A DNA stretch of 64,000 nucleotides from Carettochelys insculpta (Eukaryota > Chordata > Testudines > Carettochelyidae), in the NCBI RefSeq assembly GCF_033958435.1, contig NC_134161.1, positions 17,050,001 to 17,114,000 of the forward strand, written 5' to 3'. Below, piece after piece: positions 1 through 9,720 of this stretch. The notes under the pieces were generated by a model. It saw nothing but the letters and a program-made list of their open reading frames with translations. It searched no databases and was not told the origin of the DNA. Made by a program: the position numbers and the translations under genes. Position 1 is the stretch's first letter; each line of letters opens with the position of its first letter.

Positions 1-384
1 ACGTTTGTCTTCTTTAGGCTGATGGTAAGCCCGAAGTCCTTGCACGCTTTGGAGCACTGATCCAGAAGTACAATAGGGTATTGCTGGGGGAAATGTCAGG
101 CAAACTTAATAAGAGGCAGTCCTCGCTGCTCCCAAGAGTGCCATGTGTAAGTCATGGCTGTGCCAGCCCAGCCACCCCCTCGCCAAAAGGTCCCAGCAGG
201 AATTCCAGGGGGTCAGGTTCTCTATGCAGAGGGCCTGCGAAGTCAGAGGCCATTTACTTCAGAGAGGAGACAAACGGGAGAGGACTTGGTAAATGTACAA
301 ACACTAATGAACGGGAGAGGAGATCACTTGCGTACGGAGATCTGCTCTGACCCCAACAGAAGGAGAAAATCATAAGCAATTAAA

Positions 385-735
385 TTGAAGGGGCACCTTT
401 AGAACTGAGACAAGGAAAGGCTGTTTCACCCAATGGAACTCGCTGCCACAAGGCATCAGGGAGAGAAAGCGGTGGGTGCATCTCAGCGTGGGGAAGCAAT
501 CTCGTTATGATCAGCTGCCCTGCCTCGCCCAAGAGGTGGATGCATCCCAGGCAGGGAAAGAGCTGACTAGTTGAAAAGGAATATTGGAATGAGGCGAGGG
601 AGAGGAACAAACAGCAAGTCTTGTTACTGAGAGCTACAGAGCGCTTTTCTCTGTGGGCAGCATCCGATACAAGCCACAGTCAGAGACAGGAGAAGATGGA
701 TGGGCCACTGATCCAAAACCAATGCTGCTATCTCC
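385..735 (+). mobile_element. Old CR1/L3-type LINE 3' relic
   Basis: The stretch resembles the 3' end of an ancient amniote CR1/L3-type LINE. An early part matches the 'ttcacccaatggaactcgct' type of motif (about 424-443). A later part near 680-720 has the 'cagagacagga ... gatggaccactg' type of motif, which in this family lies shortly before the 3' end. It is strongly diverged and has no usable reading frame. The assignment comes from remembered motifs, not an alignment. Confidence 0.45.
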
Positions 736-2487
736 TTTTTAGCCCCCAGCTAGTGCCTCTGCTATTCCTCAGTGTCTTCTGTCAACCTGTTTATTCAGAC
801 TTCCAAGATCTTTTCCGAAGTCAAGGAACAAGAACCAACCCAAGGCAACGTTTGCTTCAAGCAACACAGAACAGGAGATCCCTCCTGCGAGGACTTGGAA
901 GGGGTGACGTAGCTGTGCATCTCAGTTCGGTAATCCTCTGGCCCTGGTCACTGTGGGACCCCACAGATGGCTCTGGAGGCCAGCGCCAGCCCAAGAGGTG
1001 AGCGTAGAGCAGTGAATGCCACTTCACTGCCACAGGGGCAGCTCGTGCCACTAATTTTCACAAGGATGGTGATTTCCACTCCAGTGGCATTACCCTGTTG
1101 GCAGAGGGACCCCAGTGCCCCCGGGGAACCTGGTTAAACTCCGCAGCTGTGGCTGGGGAGGCTGACAGGCATCACTAATGGGCTTTGAAAAGTCCCTCCA
1201 TTTGTCATTTGACCTTTCCATATTTCCCAGGTGGAATAAGAGCTCTGCTCCCAATGTAATCCATGACTTGGGGGCAGAGGTCACAGCCCATCAGCAAAGC
1301 TGTTTTGGCAGTCGTTCCCCAAGGGCGGAGACACTCCTGGCAGCTAGAGAGCTGCCCCCTCTGCTCTGTGGCTGCCTGGGCTCAGCACAGCCCAGCTGGT
1401 GGGAGAAGGGCTGATTTCTGAAGCTCCTGTGCCACCCATAACCATTTCCTGCATGAATGCCGGGATCAGCACTCGGCTCCCAGCCCTCCAGAGTCCTGAC
1501 GAAACAGACCACAGTGACCATGTTGCACTGGAGCAGCATCTGCCAGAAGGGGCTGTGATCACTGGAAACTCTTGTTTCCATTCCTAAAGACGCAGGAAGC
1601 TTAACAGTTCATTGCAGGACCCGGGAACTGGTGGCAGCTTTCATTCCTGAGCCAGCAGCCCTGGTGGGTCCCTTCATTCAGGCGCAGGTTTTCTACTCTC
1701 CGTCACACCCGGGTGCCCCCCAGCCGATGGCTTTGGTCTCGCTGAGGCTGGGAGTGTCCTCCTGCTGTCGAATGGAAACACGGAGGCTGAAGAGCACAGG
1801 GAACGGACCCAAGGTTGCATGGTGAGCCTGTGGCAGAGCCATGGATCGATCCCTGCAGCTGGCCCATGCTGGCCAACTGGGACTCACAGGGCTAGTTGTG
1901 TTGCAGCTGTTGGGCCCCTCTCACTGCTGGGTTACTGGTCTATTAGTGACAGGTGTCCCCCACTTCTGCCCCCCGCTATATAAACGCTGGATTCTAACTG
2001 GGTGCTCTGAAGTGGAGGATGCGGGTCTCACCTACGAGAGCTCATAACCCAATAAATCAAGTTGTGGGGATTTAAGGTGGAAGGAAAAGACTGCGCCAGA
2101 CTTTGTTCGCAGGGTGCCCAGGAGCTCAGGAAGACGAGCCAGGGCCGTCTCCCCGACCCGCAATGCTCGGATGGCTCCCAGAACCTTGGGGGGGGTTGCA
2201 ATGACACTATTGGGGTGTCATCTGTCTCCCTGTCCTGGGAGGAGGGATAAGGTCTCACCCCCTTCCCACTGGTATTGGCCAAGGGGAGTTTCATGCCCGC
2301 TGCACATCTAACTCCACTTTCACCCACCCACCCAGTAATTAATTCTGCTTCCGCAGCCCCCCACCCCACGCCTCACTTCTGCTAGTCCTGGGACTCATCA
2401 CTCCTTTCCCCCAGGCCTCCCCATTTCCCAACTGGGGGCAGTTTCAGGGGCATGGAAAGCTCAGCTGCCGCTTGCTTCCAGAGTGGG
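736..2487. other. Intronic DNA, no feature recognised
   Basis: Moderately GC-rich unique-looking sequence. Open frames up to about 126 codons occur but show no domain, splice context or repeat family that I recognise. A TATATAAA string near 1976-1983 has no transcript evidence around it. Confidence 0.5.
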
Positions 2488-2590
2488 CTATGGGAGGCAG
2501 CACTGCCTAGTGGTCACTGAACGCCAGTGGTCTGGCTTTAGCTCTGGCATGAACCAAATGTGCCGTGGTTCCCTTCCACATGCCCAAGCC
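2488..2590 (+). repeat. MIR-like SINE fragment
   Basis: It shows the tRNA-derived SINE pattern 'cagcactgcctagtggtcac' followed by an 'agctctggc' motif, as in the 5' half of MIR/CORE-SINE copies. It is short and diverged, and assigned by motif only. Confidence 0.4.
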
Positions 2591-3589
2591 TGCAGCTGGG
2601 GATGGAGCCCTGCCCGCCCCCCAAGCCAGTGTGACTGAGCTCTGCCCAGCCTGAGGTCTGCTACCGGCTAGGCGCAATACCATGGGCCAAACGATGACCA
2701 CGCAAGGGGGCACCTGGCTGTGGCGGGGAGGGGCAAGTGGGGGCAGGGGTGTGCGTGGCCCGGCCTGGCCCGTTCCAGGTGCCCTGCGAGGGGCGCTCGC
2801 AGCCAGTAGGTGAGTCTGCAGTTCAGCACAGGCCTTTCCCTCCTCCCCAAAGGGAGCCACACAGAGAACACCTGCAGATCAGGGCCCTTCAGTGGGGCGG
2901 GTTCGGGGAAGGTCCAGCTGCCCCCCAGCTGGAGGGCGCGAGGAGCCTGGGGCAGCACAACGCTCCTATTAGCGCAGCCCAGAACAACGCCGCTGCCTCA
3001 CCCTGTTGTCTTGTACTCTGGTGCGTCCCCTCTGGCCCAGAGATCCCTGGCGGCAGTGCTCCACCCCAGGGAGGCCCTTCCCCGCGTGTAGGTGCCCCGT
3101 CTCCTGCGGCAGGACTGGCCGCTCAGACTTGCCAGAGCCCAGCCCCCCCTGCCGGCCGTGGCACGCAGGGCAGCATTGGGAAAGTCGCTATGTCACTGGC
3201 TGCCCATGTCCAGCCGGCCCAGCCCCGCTTACCCCCTGCAGTGCCCTTGCTGGGAGGCTGGTGGCAGGTAGCGGAGACTCTGGCTCCAGCTCAGTGTGCT
3301 GGGGAGGGACCCACAGGACAGCAGAGTCTGGAAGTCAAAAACGTCCCTTTAGAGAGCAGCCGCGAGGCCCTGGCACTCGGGGCTAAGAATGGGGTGCAGT
3401 GCAGTGGATAGCGGCAGTGCCTGGCTGAGGGCTCATGCCCACTGGCTTGGTGGCTGGGTACAAACCACGACCACAGTAACAGAGACCCTGTTTGCAGATA
3501 GGTCATGAATCTTCCCTGGCCTGTGAGAAGTGTTAGTGCTGGCACCTGCCTGGGTCTCACTGGGAATTTCTGGGCTCGCGGGGGGTGGG
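2591..3589. other. GC-rich intronic DNA, no feature recognised
   Basis: GC-rich sequence with open frames up to 224 codons (2737-3411 plus). These are low-complexity Pro/Gly/Ala/Arg frames expected by chance at this base composition. I see no splice-bounded exon. Confidence 0.5.
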
Positions 3590-5440
3590 GGTCATGATAG
3601 GTATCTAGGCTTGGGGCTGGGTAGGTATTCGCTGCATCAAGTGTGTGGTCTGAGAGCTGGGTGGGGTGTGGACTGTATCAGCTGTGTGGGCTCAGAGAAG
3701 GGTAGGTACAGGCCAAGGAGGGTGTCTGAGCTGGGAACACCATAGGTATGGGCTGAGTCAGGTGTCTGGGCTTGCAGTGGGCATAGCCTGTACCTACCCC
3801 ACTCCAAGCCCAGACACTGACACAGCCTGTATCTGTACCATTCCCAGCCCTAACACCTGATGCGGCCTGTACCTACCCTGCTCTGAGCCAAGACACCTGA
3901 TGGGTGGGTACAGGCCACATCAGTTGTCTTGGCTCAGAGCAGGGTAGGTACAGGCCGCATCAGGTGTTAGGGCTGGGAATGGTGTAGATACAGGCTGTGT
4001 CAGTGTCTGGGCTTGGAGTGAGATAGGTACAGGCTATGTTGGGTGTCTGGGCTCAGAGCAGGGTGGTACAGGCTGCATCGGGTTTTGGGGCTGGGAACGG
4101 TGTATCTACAGGCTGTGTCAGTGTCTTGGCTCAGAGCAGGGTAGTTTCAGGCTGCACTGGGTGACAGGGCTGCGAGCGGTGCAGGTACAGGCTGTGTCAG
4201 TGTGGGGGCTCGGAGCAGGGTAGTTTCAGGCCGCACTGGGTGACAGGGCTGCGAGCGGCGCAGGTACAGGCTGTGTCAGTGTGGGGGCTCGGAGCGGGGT
4301 AGTTTCAGGCTGCACTGGGTGACAGGGCTGCGAGCGGCGCAGGTACAGGCTGTGTCAGTGTGGGGGCTCGGAGCAGGGTAGTTTCAGGCCGCACTGGGTG
4401 ACAGGGCTGCGAGCGGCGCAGGTACAGGCTGTGTCAGTGTGGGGGCTCGGAGCGGGGTAGTTTCAGGCTGCACTGGGTGACAGGGCTGCGAGCGGCGCAG
4501 GTACAGGCTGTGTCAGTGTGGGGGCTCGGAGCGGGGTAGGTCCAGGCCGCACTGGGTGACAGGGCTGCGAGCGGCGCAGGTACAGGCTGTGTCAGTGTGG
4601 GGGCTCAGAGCAGGGTAGTTTCAGGCCGCACTGGGTGACAGGGCTGCGAGCGGTGCAGGTACAGGCTGTGTCAGTGTCTGGGCTCGGAGCGGGGTAGGTC
4701 CAGGCCGCACTGGGTGACAGGGCTGCGAGCGGCGCAGGTACAGGCTGTGTCAGTTTCTTGGCTCAGAGCAGGGTAGTTTCAGGCTGCACTGGGTGACAGG
4801 GCTGCGAGCGGCGCAGGTACAGGCTGTGTCAGTGTGGGGGCTCAGAGCAGGGTAGTTTCAGGCCGCACTGGGTGACAGGGCTGCGAGCGGCGCAGGTACA
4901 GGCTGTGTCAGTGTGGGGGCTTGGAGCAGGGTAGTTTCAGGCTGCACTGGGTGACAGGGCTGCGAGCGGCGCAGGTACAGGCTGTGTCAGTGTGGGGGCT
5001 CGGAGCAGGGTAGTTTCAGGCCGCACTGGGTGACAGGGCTGCGAGCGGTGCAGGTACAGGCTGTGTCAGTGTCTGGGCTCGGAGCGGGGTAGGTCCAGGC
5101 CGCACTGGGTGACAGGGCTGCGAGCGGCGCAGGTACAGGCTGTGTCAGTGTGGGGGCTCGGAGCAGGGTAGTTTCAGGCCGCACTGGGTGACAGGGCTGC
5201 GAGCGGCGCAGGTACAGGCTGTGTCAGTGTCTGGGCTCAGAGCAGGGTAGTTTTAGGCCGCACTGGGTGACAGGGCTGCGAGCGGTGCAGGTACAGGCTG
5301 TGTCAGTGTCTGGGCTCGGAGCGGGGTAGGTCCAGGCCGCACTGGGTGACAGGGCTGCGAGCGGTGCAGGTACAGGCTGTGTCAGTGTCTGGGCTCGGAG
5401 CGGGGTAGGTCCAGGCCGCACTGTGAGTCTGGGCTCAAAG
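3590..5440. repeat. 79-bp minisatellite (dimer of about 40 bp)
   Basis: From about 4120 to 5420 the sequence is a tandem array with a measured period of 79 bp. For example, the string gtagtttcag recurs at 4141 and 4220. Length divided by period gives about 17 units. Each unit has two related halves, both built around 'ggtacaggc' or 'gtttcaggc' plus a 'ctgggtgacagg' or 'gtgtcagtgt' core, so the present unit looks like a dimer of a roughly 40-bp ancestor. The left side (3590-4120) carries more diverged units and an inverted segment. Open frames here, such as 4987-5184 minus and 5224-5421 minus, are repeat artefacts. The array lies inside ROBO3 intron 1. Confidence 0.95.
3782..4038. repeat. Near-perfect inverted repeat, 121-bp arms
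   Basis: Positions 3782-3902 are the reverse complement of 3918-4038 with only a few mismatches and no indels; the dyad centre is at 3910 and the loop is about 15 bp. I checked the alignment near the centre (3881-3900 against 3920-3939, one mismatch) and at the outer ends. Both arms are made of the same minisatellite units, so a block of units has been inverted. The structure could extrude as a cruciform or fold as a long hairpin RNA in the ROBO3 pre-mRNA. Confidence 0.9.
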
Positions 5441-6645
5441 CAGTGCGCACACGAGCCACATCAGGTGTCTGGGCTCGGAGCAGGGTGGTTACGGCTCAGA
5501 GGAGCTGCTCCTTCACCCCAGGGGATATGCTCTTGGCATCAGGCCTGCTTGGGCAATGCCCAGAGCACAGACACCGAGGCGGCTCACTTGGCTGACCCTG
5601 CCAGGCCAGCACATTCTCGGCTGGGTTCAGTACACAAGCCGTGAGCCAGAGCCACGCGTGGCCTCTTGCGCAAGAGCAGCAGAAGCGTCAGTCCCTTCCC
5701 GGAGCAGGGCTGCTCAGCCGGCTGGAGGCGCACGCCTGAGTGGCCGGCCGTGGGCAGCATGCAGTGCCAACCTGCAGAAATGTACCAAGCCTGCAGCCGC
5801 ACCTGCACACGAGCCGAGCCGAGTCATTCACCACAGCAGAGCGCTGGGCCGGGCCGGCTGACACGACACACCTGGCAGTGCTCCGACGCCCTCTGCTGGG
5901 GCACGTGGAGACAGCGGCGGCTCTGCCGCTCACCCTGGGCACAGGGAGGCCCTTTGCTGCCTTCTGCGGCCTGGGCGAGGGATGGAGGGGGCCTGCTTGG
6001 CACTGCGGTGGAGGCCCACTCGTATGACGGGGCGGCTGTGCGCTCCACGGCGACTACTGGGCTGCACGGGCGAGGTGCTGGCGCTGGTTCAGCCTGCGAG
6101 GGCAGCCCGCCAGCTGGCGCCTCCTCTTTTCCTGGGCTGTGCGATCGCAGGCTGCCAGCGGAGCCAGCAGCACCAGGCCAAGGCAGACAAGCTGGACTTA
6201 AAGTTAAGACACAGAACCTGCAGAGCCCTCCTGGTTGGCACAACAGCCCTTCCACTCAGCAGCCCCCAGGCAAAGGCCTCTCCTGAGCACACTGACTGCG
6301 ATCGCCACGGGCGGGGAAATGCCGCGCTTGCTCAGACCACAGCCCCTGGGTGCCCAACTGTCCTGGGGCCAGGAGCCGGGCAGGCCCTCGGCAAGGAGTG
6401 GCCTGGCAACACCCGCAGCCAGGTCTCGGCTCCCCTCTCTGCTCAGAGCAGAGCCAGGCCCAACCAGCCCTGCAGGACAGGAGCTGCTGGGCATGCCACT
6501 GCATGGGGAGTGCTGGGCCAGTCCCAACCCCCTGGGGCAAAGGTTTACAGCTGTACATCTGCAGCTGCCCACAGGCCTAGCAAACACACCACCCCCAGTG
6601 CATCACTGGCACAGCAGAGATCCAGGCAGAGCAGCATAGGAGCTG
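5441..6645. other. GC-rich intronic DNA, no feature recognised
   Basis: Sequence between the minisatellite and the LTR. Many overlapping open frames on both strands (up to 255 codons, 5982-6749) reflect GC richness. Codon content and residues do not resemble a known protein and no convincing exon borders were seen. Confidence 0.5.
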
Positions 6646-7080
6646 TGTCACTGAGTGGGGAGTCCCCAGACCCCCCACCCACAGCCAGGCGGGACTCTCA
6701 CCCAGCAGGGAGAACAGGGGGGTTATGGGGCGACAGGGACACAGCGTAGAACAGACTTGTCAGCACAGGGACCAGAAGCCGTCAGCACCATCCACCTTGG
6801 GGAGAGGGGCCCAGAGGGGTCCCCCAGCCGGGCCCTGGCCCCCTTCCTCCCTCTCCAGCCAGCCCAGACTGCCCCACTCACCAGCCCAGTTCCAATTCCA
6901 ACCAGCCAGGCCCCTCTCCCACCCTTGGCCTGTTTCCCGGGGAAGAAAGGGGTCACCTGGCTGCCTGAGTTACAGAGGCCTGGGCAGATGGGGGGTGTCC
7001 TGCAGACCTGCCCGGGGTGTCAGGCCACACGTCCCAGCCCCATGCCAAGCCCTGGGGTCTCTGGGGCCAGACAGTGGGAC
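6646..7080 (-). mobile_element. Solo or truncated LTR, subfamily B, minus orientation
   Basis: It begins at the TGTCACTGAGTGGGG edge, the complement of the LTR 3' end, and shares a long block with the LTRs at 9310, 26742 and 52159. The shared marks are the 'ttatggggcgacagggacac' and 'catccaccttggggagaggg' segments. Similarity is clear to about 6985; beyond that it fades, so the far edge is approximate and may be truncated. In the sense direction (minus) the copy agrees with ROBO3 transcription. Confidence 0.8.
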
Positions 7081-7113
7081 TGACAGAACAAAGTGGGTGG
7101 TCAGGGCCCTGGA

Positions 7114-7640
7114 GTCACAGAATCCCAGGGCTGGAAGGGACCTCAGGAGGTCACTGAGTCCAGCCCCCGGCCCAAAGCAGGACCAACCCCAACTGAATCA
7201 TCCCGGCCAGGACTTTGTCAAGCCAGGACTTAAAAGCCTCTAGGGCTGGAGACCCCACCTCCTCTCTCGGTAACACACCCCAGTGCCTCACCCCCCGCCT
7301 GGGGAACCAGCTTCTCCTAAAATCCAGCCTGCACCTCCCTCTGCAACTTCAGAGCATCGCCCCTCCTCCTGCCATCCGCCACCACCGGGACCAGCCCCCT
7401 GGGGCCCCCCTCAGGAGGGTGAGGGCTGCTATCAAATCCCCCCGGCTCTTCTCTTCTGCACGCTACAAAGCCCAGACCCCTCCGCCCCTCCTCGTCGGCC
7501 ACGTGCTCCAGCCCGCTCAGCATTTTCGTCGCCCTCCGCTGGGCCCGCTCCGGCCCATCCACATCCTTCCGTACCGGGGGGCCCAGAACAGGACGCGATC
7601 CCCCTGCGCCCCGAACGAGAGGCTGCAGTTACCAGGCACG
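7114..7640 (-). mobile_element. CR1 LINE 3' fragment
   Basis: The plus strand starts with 'tcacagaatcccagggctgg', the complement of the typical sauropsid CR1 3' end. It continues without a break through the CR1 3' untranslated region into the end of ORF2. The minus frame at 7317-7562 keeps recognisable CR1 C-terminal residues but has lost the flanking frame. The copy is 5'-truncated, as is usual for CR1, and lies in sense inside ROBO3 intron 1. Its GC-rich right end merges with the CpG island. Confidence 0.9.
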
Positions 7641-8728
7641 GCCACTGGGGGTCGCCCTCGGCCAGCACTCACGCGGGGCTCGCGCTCAGCTCACCTGCGA
7701 GCCCCCCGCGCCTTCCCAAGCGGCCCGGGCCCCCGCCGGCAGGGAAATGCCGGGGCAGGGGCACCCCGCCGCCCCGGGCAAAGCTCCTTCCTGCCCCGCT
7801 GCCCCAGGGCTGCGCCTGCCCCCCAGCCGCCCCACGCGGCAGCACCCGGGCTCGGCGGGACGGGCACCGGTACGAGGCTCCATGAGCAGAGGCCCCTGCT
7901 CGGCCGTGTCTGCCCCACCGTGGGGCACTGCCCGGCGTCGCCGGCCCAGCACCTACCGCTGCCCGCAGGCTCCGCTCCGCTCCGCACCGCGCCGCCCGCC
8001 TCCCACGGGACCTTGCTGGAAAGATCCCCGGCCCGGCTGCGCCGCTGCTGGAGACGCGACTCCCAAGCCCAGAGCCACAGCGGCAAAGCTCCGCAGGAGC
8101 CCAGGGGGAGCCCGGCGCGGCCCGGCGGTGACATGGTCCCCGAGAGTCGCTTGATCACCGACCCCAGGCACCTGCCCCGACCGCTGCAGCGCCGGCCGGG
8201 CAAGCGTAGCACATAAGACACCCGCCCAGCTCGGGTCCGCCCCCGCTGTGCCCGGCCCTCGGCGCCGCCCGCCCCGGGACCCCGCACAGACCCACCCCCG
8301 CAGCTCGCTCCCCTCCTGCCCGCAGCGCCCCACACCTCGCGGCAGGCGGGGACCCGGGAGACGGGGCTGGCACGGCTGGGGCTCGAACCGGGCAGCACCA
8401 GGGCTCAGCGCAGACAGGCTGCTGGCAGGCGCGGCGCGGCTCGGCTCGGCTCGGGGCCGCTCCCGGGACCGGCCGCCCACGCCCGCCTCCCAAGCGGGGG
8501 AGCCAACGACCCCGGCTCTGTCCGCGCTGGGGACCCACCGGCGCCTCCAAGGCACTTCCCCCGCAGCTGCCCGGTTCTGCGGCCGGGCCGGGCCACCCCC
8601 CGCAGAGGCCCCCGACCCCGCCGCTCCGCCAGGCCCCGGGCAGGGTCCGCTCAGGCAGTGCGGGGGCTGGGGCGCAGCACAGCCGGGTCCCCGCGGCAGG
8701 CGCACCTGGCTGGGAGCCGCCCGCTGAG

Positions 8729-8741
8729 CTGTCCCGGGACA

Positions 8742-8802
<61 letters not shown>

Positions 8803-8822
8803 GCGGCTCTGTCCCGGGACAG
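8729..8822. repeat. (AC)23-(GC)8 tract between two identical palindromes
   Basis: The perfect 14-bp palindrome CTGTCCCGGGACAG occurs at 8729-8742 and again at 8809-8822, exactly 80 bp apart. Between them lies an uninterrupted alternating purine-pyrimidine tract, (AC)23 at 8743-8788 followed by (GC)8 and one G at 8789-8805. Alternating GC and AC are the strongest Z-DNA-forming sequences, and each palindrome contains a CCCGGG core. The tract starts 50 bp inside intron 1 from the ROBO3 splice donor. Antisense frames with runs of Cys-Val or His-Thr are artefacts of this microsatellite. Confidence 0.95.
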
Positions 8823-8871
8823 CCACCCCCACACCCCGCGCTGCGCACGGTCCCCTCCCGGCGGCTCCTAC

Positions 8872-9043
8872 CGTTGGCGCTGGTGAGGTTGGCCAGGTCC
8901 AGGTCCAGGTCCGGGCCCAGCTCCGGCGCGGGCAGCGAGGCGTTGAGGGCGAGCAGCAGCTGCGAGGAGTTCCCCGCCTCCCCCGCCAGCGAGTCCGCGA
9001 ACAGGTTCATCTGCAGCAGCGTCTTGAGCAGGTAGCGCAGCAT
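8872..9043 (-). CDS. ROBO3: ROBO3 first coding exon (57 codons plus 1 nt)
   Basis: Translation from the ATG at 9043 begins [20 protein letters not shown], which I recognise as the N-terminus of vertebrate ROBO3, followed by a NSS(E/Q)LLL-type motif and an Asn-Gly end, as in the mammalian protein. The exon stops after 172 nt at G8872, directly before a GTAGGA donor at 8871-8866, giving a phase 1 intron. ROBO3 is a neuronal single-pass receptor with immunoglobulin and fibronectin III domains that controls commissural axon crossing of the midline; this exon encodes only the segment before Ig1. It contains predicted N-glycosylation sites (NSS, NAS, NLT) and an Asp-Leu repeat that looks lineage-specific. 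The start has G at -3. The remaining exons lie beyond position 1. The identification rests on memory of the family. Confidence 0.9.
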
Positions 9044-9250
9044 GGCCGGGCCGAGCCGAGCACCCGGCGCCCGCCAGCCGCCAGCGCGCTCTGAGCGCCG
9101 CAGCCAGGAGCCGGAGGGAGCAGCTGCGGCCGCCAATAAACGCTTAATTGGCGGATTAACAACGGCGGGGCGGGGCGGGGCGGGGCGGTTCCCGCGTGCG
9201 CCCCTGCTCGGAAAGGCCCCGCTGCGCCCCGGGGCACCTAGGAAAGAAAA
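9044..9250 (-). promoter_or_regulatory. ROBO3: ROBO3 proximal promoter and 5' UTR
   Basis: Directly upstream of the ATG. Four to five tandem GC boxes (GGGGCGGGGC type) lie at about 9162-9187, a Sp1/KLF cluster. Between them and the ATG, at about 9130-9160, there is an AT-rich island with a CCAAT box (gccaattaag on the minus strand) and homeodomain-type cores (TTAAT, CAATTA, TTTATTGG). No TATA box is placed at a convincing distance, which fits a CpG-island promoter. The transcription start is not determinable from sequence alone. Confidence 0.7.
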
Positions 9251-9309
9251 CTCCGGCCTGGTTTCTGCGGCCCTAGGGCCAACCGCCCGAGAGCGCAGGG
9301 CGCGGCGCT

Positions 9310-9720
9310 GCCCCCTGCAGTCCCCCAAGGGTGCCCGGGCCCCGTCCGCAGCCAGGCGGGACTCTCGCCCAGCAGGGAGAACGGGGGGTTATGGGGCGAC
9401 AGGGACACAGCGTAGAACAGACTTGTCAGCACCGGGACCAGAAGCTGTCAGCACCATCCACCTTGGGGAGAGGGGCCCAGAGGGGTCCCCGAGCCAGGCC
9501 CTGGCCCCCTTCCTCCCTCTCCAGCCCGCCCAGACTGCCCCACTCACCAGCCCAGTTCCAGTCCCAACCAGCCAGGCCCCTCCTCCCGCCCTTGGCCTGT
9601 TTCCCAGGGAAGAAGGGGGTCACCTGGCTGCCTGGAAACTGAGGCACACACCTCCGGTTGCTGCGGGACGGCAGGAAACACGTGCAGTGCGAGCAGGGGA
9701 ATAAAACCCTCCCACTCCAC
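9310..9720 (-). mobile_element. LTR subfamily B immediately upstream of ROBO3
   Basis: It shares the subfamily B core almost base for base with the copy at 52159-52666. The shared segments include 'gggttatggggcgacaggga' and 'catccaccttggggagaggg'. It has lost about 100 bp that the other copies carry between the 'cacctggctgc' and 'ggaaactgaggcac' segments. The outer edges are diverged and approximate. Its sense strand is minus, so any LTR promoter would fire toward ROBO3 exon 1, about 270 bp away. A complement of AATAAAA lies near 9700, at the LTR 5' side. Confidence 0.8.

Larger units (their letters stand above)
1..8871 (-). other. ROBO3: ROBO3 intron 1 (partial; exon 2 not reached)
   Basis: The splice donor that closes ROBO3 coding exon 1 is at 8870-8871 on the minus strand, so everything below it is read as intron 1. 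I looked for the next expected exon, the first immunoglobulin domain, in the minus-strand frames and did not find it. The intron therefore exceeds 8.8 kb here. It contains LINE and SINE relics, a 79-bp minisatellite, an LTR and a CR1, each listed separately. That it is intron rather than gene-free DNA rests on the exon 1 identification. Confidence 0.75.
7480..9340. promoter_or_regulatory. CpG island over ROBO3 exon 1
   Basis: Dense CpG and very high GC from the CR1 fragment through exon 1 to about 9340, with abundant cgc, gcg and ccgg strings. CpG content drops sharply on both sides. It covers the exon, the proximal promoter and the first 1.4 kb of intron 1. Such islands mark promoters of developmental genes. 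Island status was judged by eye, not by an observed/expected CpG calculation. Confidence 0.85.

Noticed and set aside
1976..1983. TATATAAA as a promoter
   Set aside because: No coding exon, CpG island or conserved start follows it on either strand.
4120..5420. Repeat-derived frames (65 codons, 4987-5184 and 5224-5421 minus)
   Set aside because: They recur with the 79-bp minisatellite period and encode the same peptide; repeat artefacts.
1..8871. ROBO3 exon 2 (first Ig domain)
   Set aside because: I looked for the expected Ig1 residues on the minus strand and found none; the exon must lie beyond the window.
8155..9328. Long minus frames through the CpG island as extended ROBO3 coding sequence
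   Set aside because: They read through the GTAGGA donor into (AC)n, giving Cys-Val runs; the spliced reading with a phase 1 donor is preferred.
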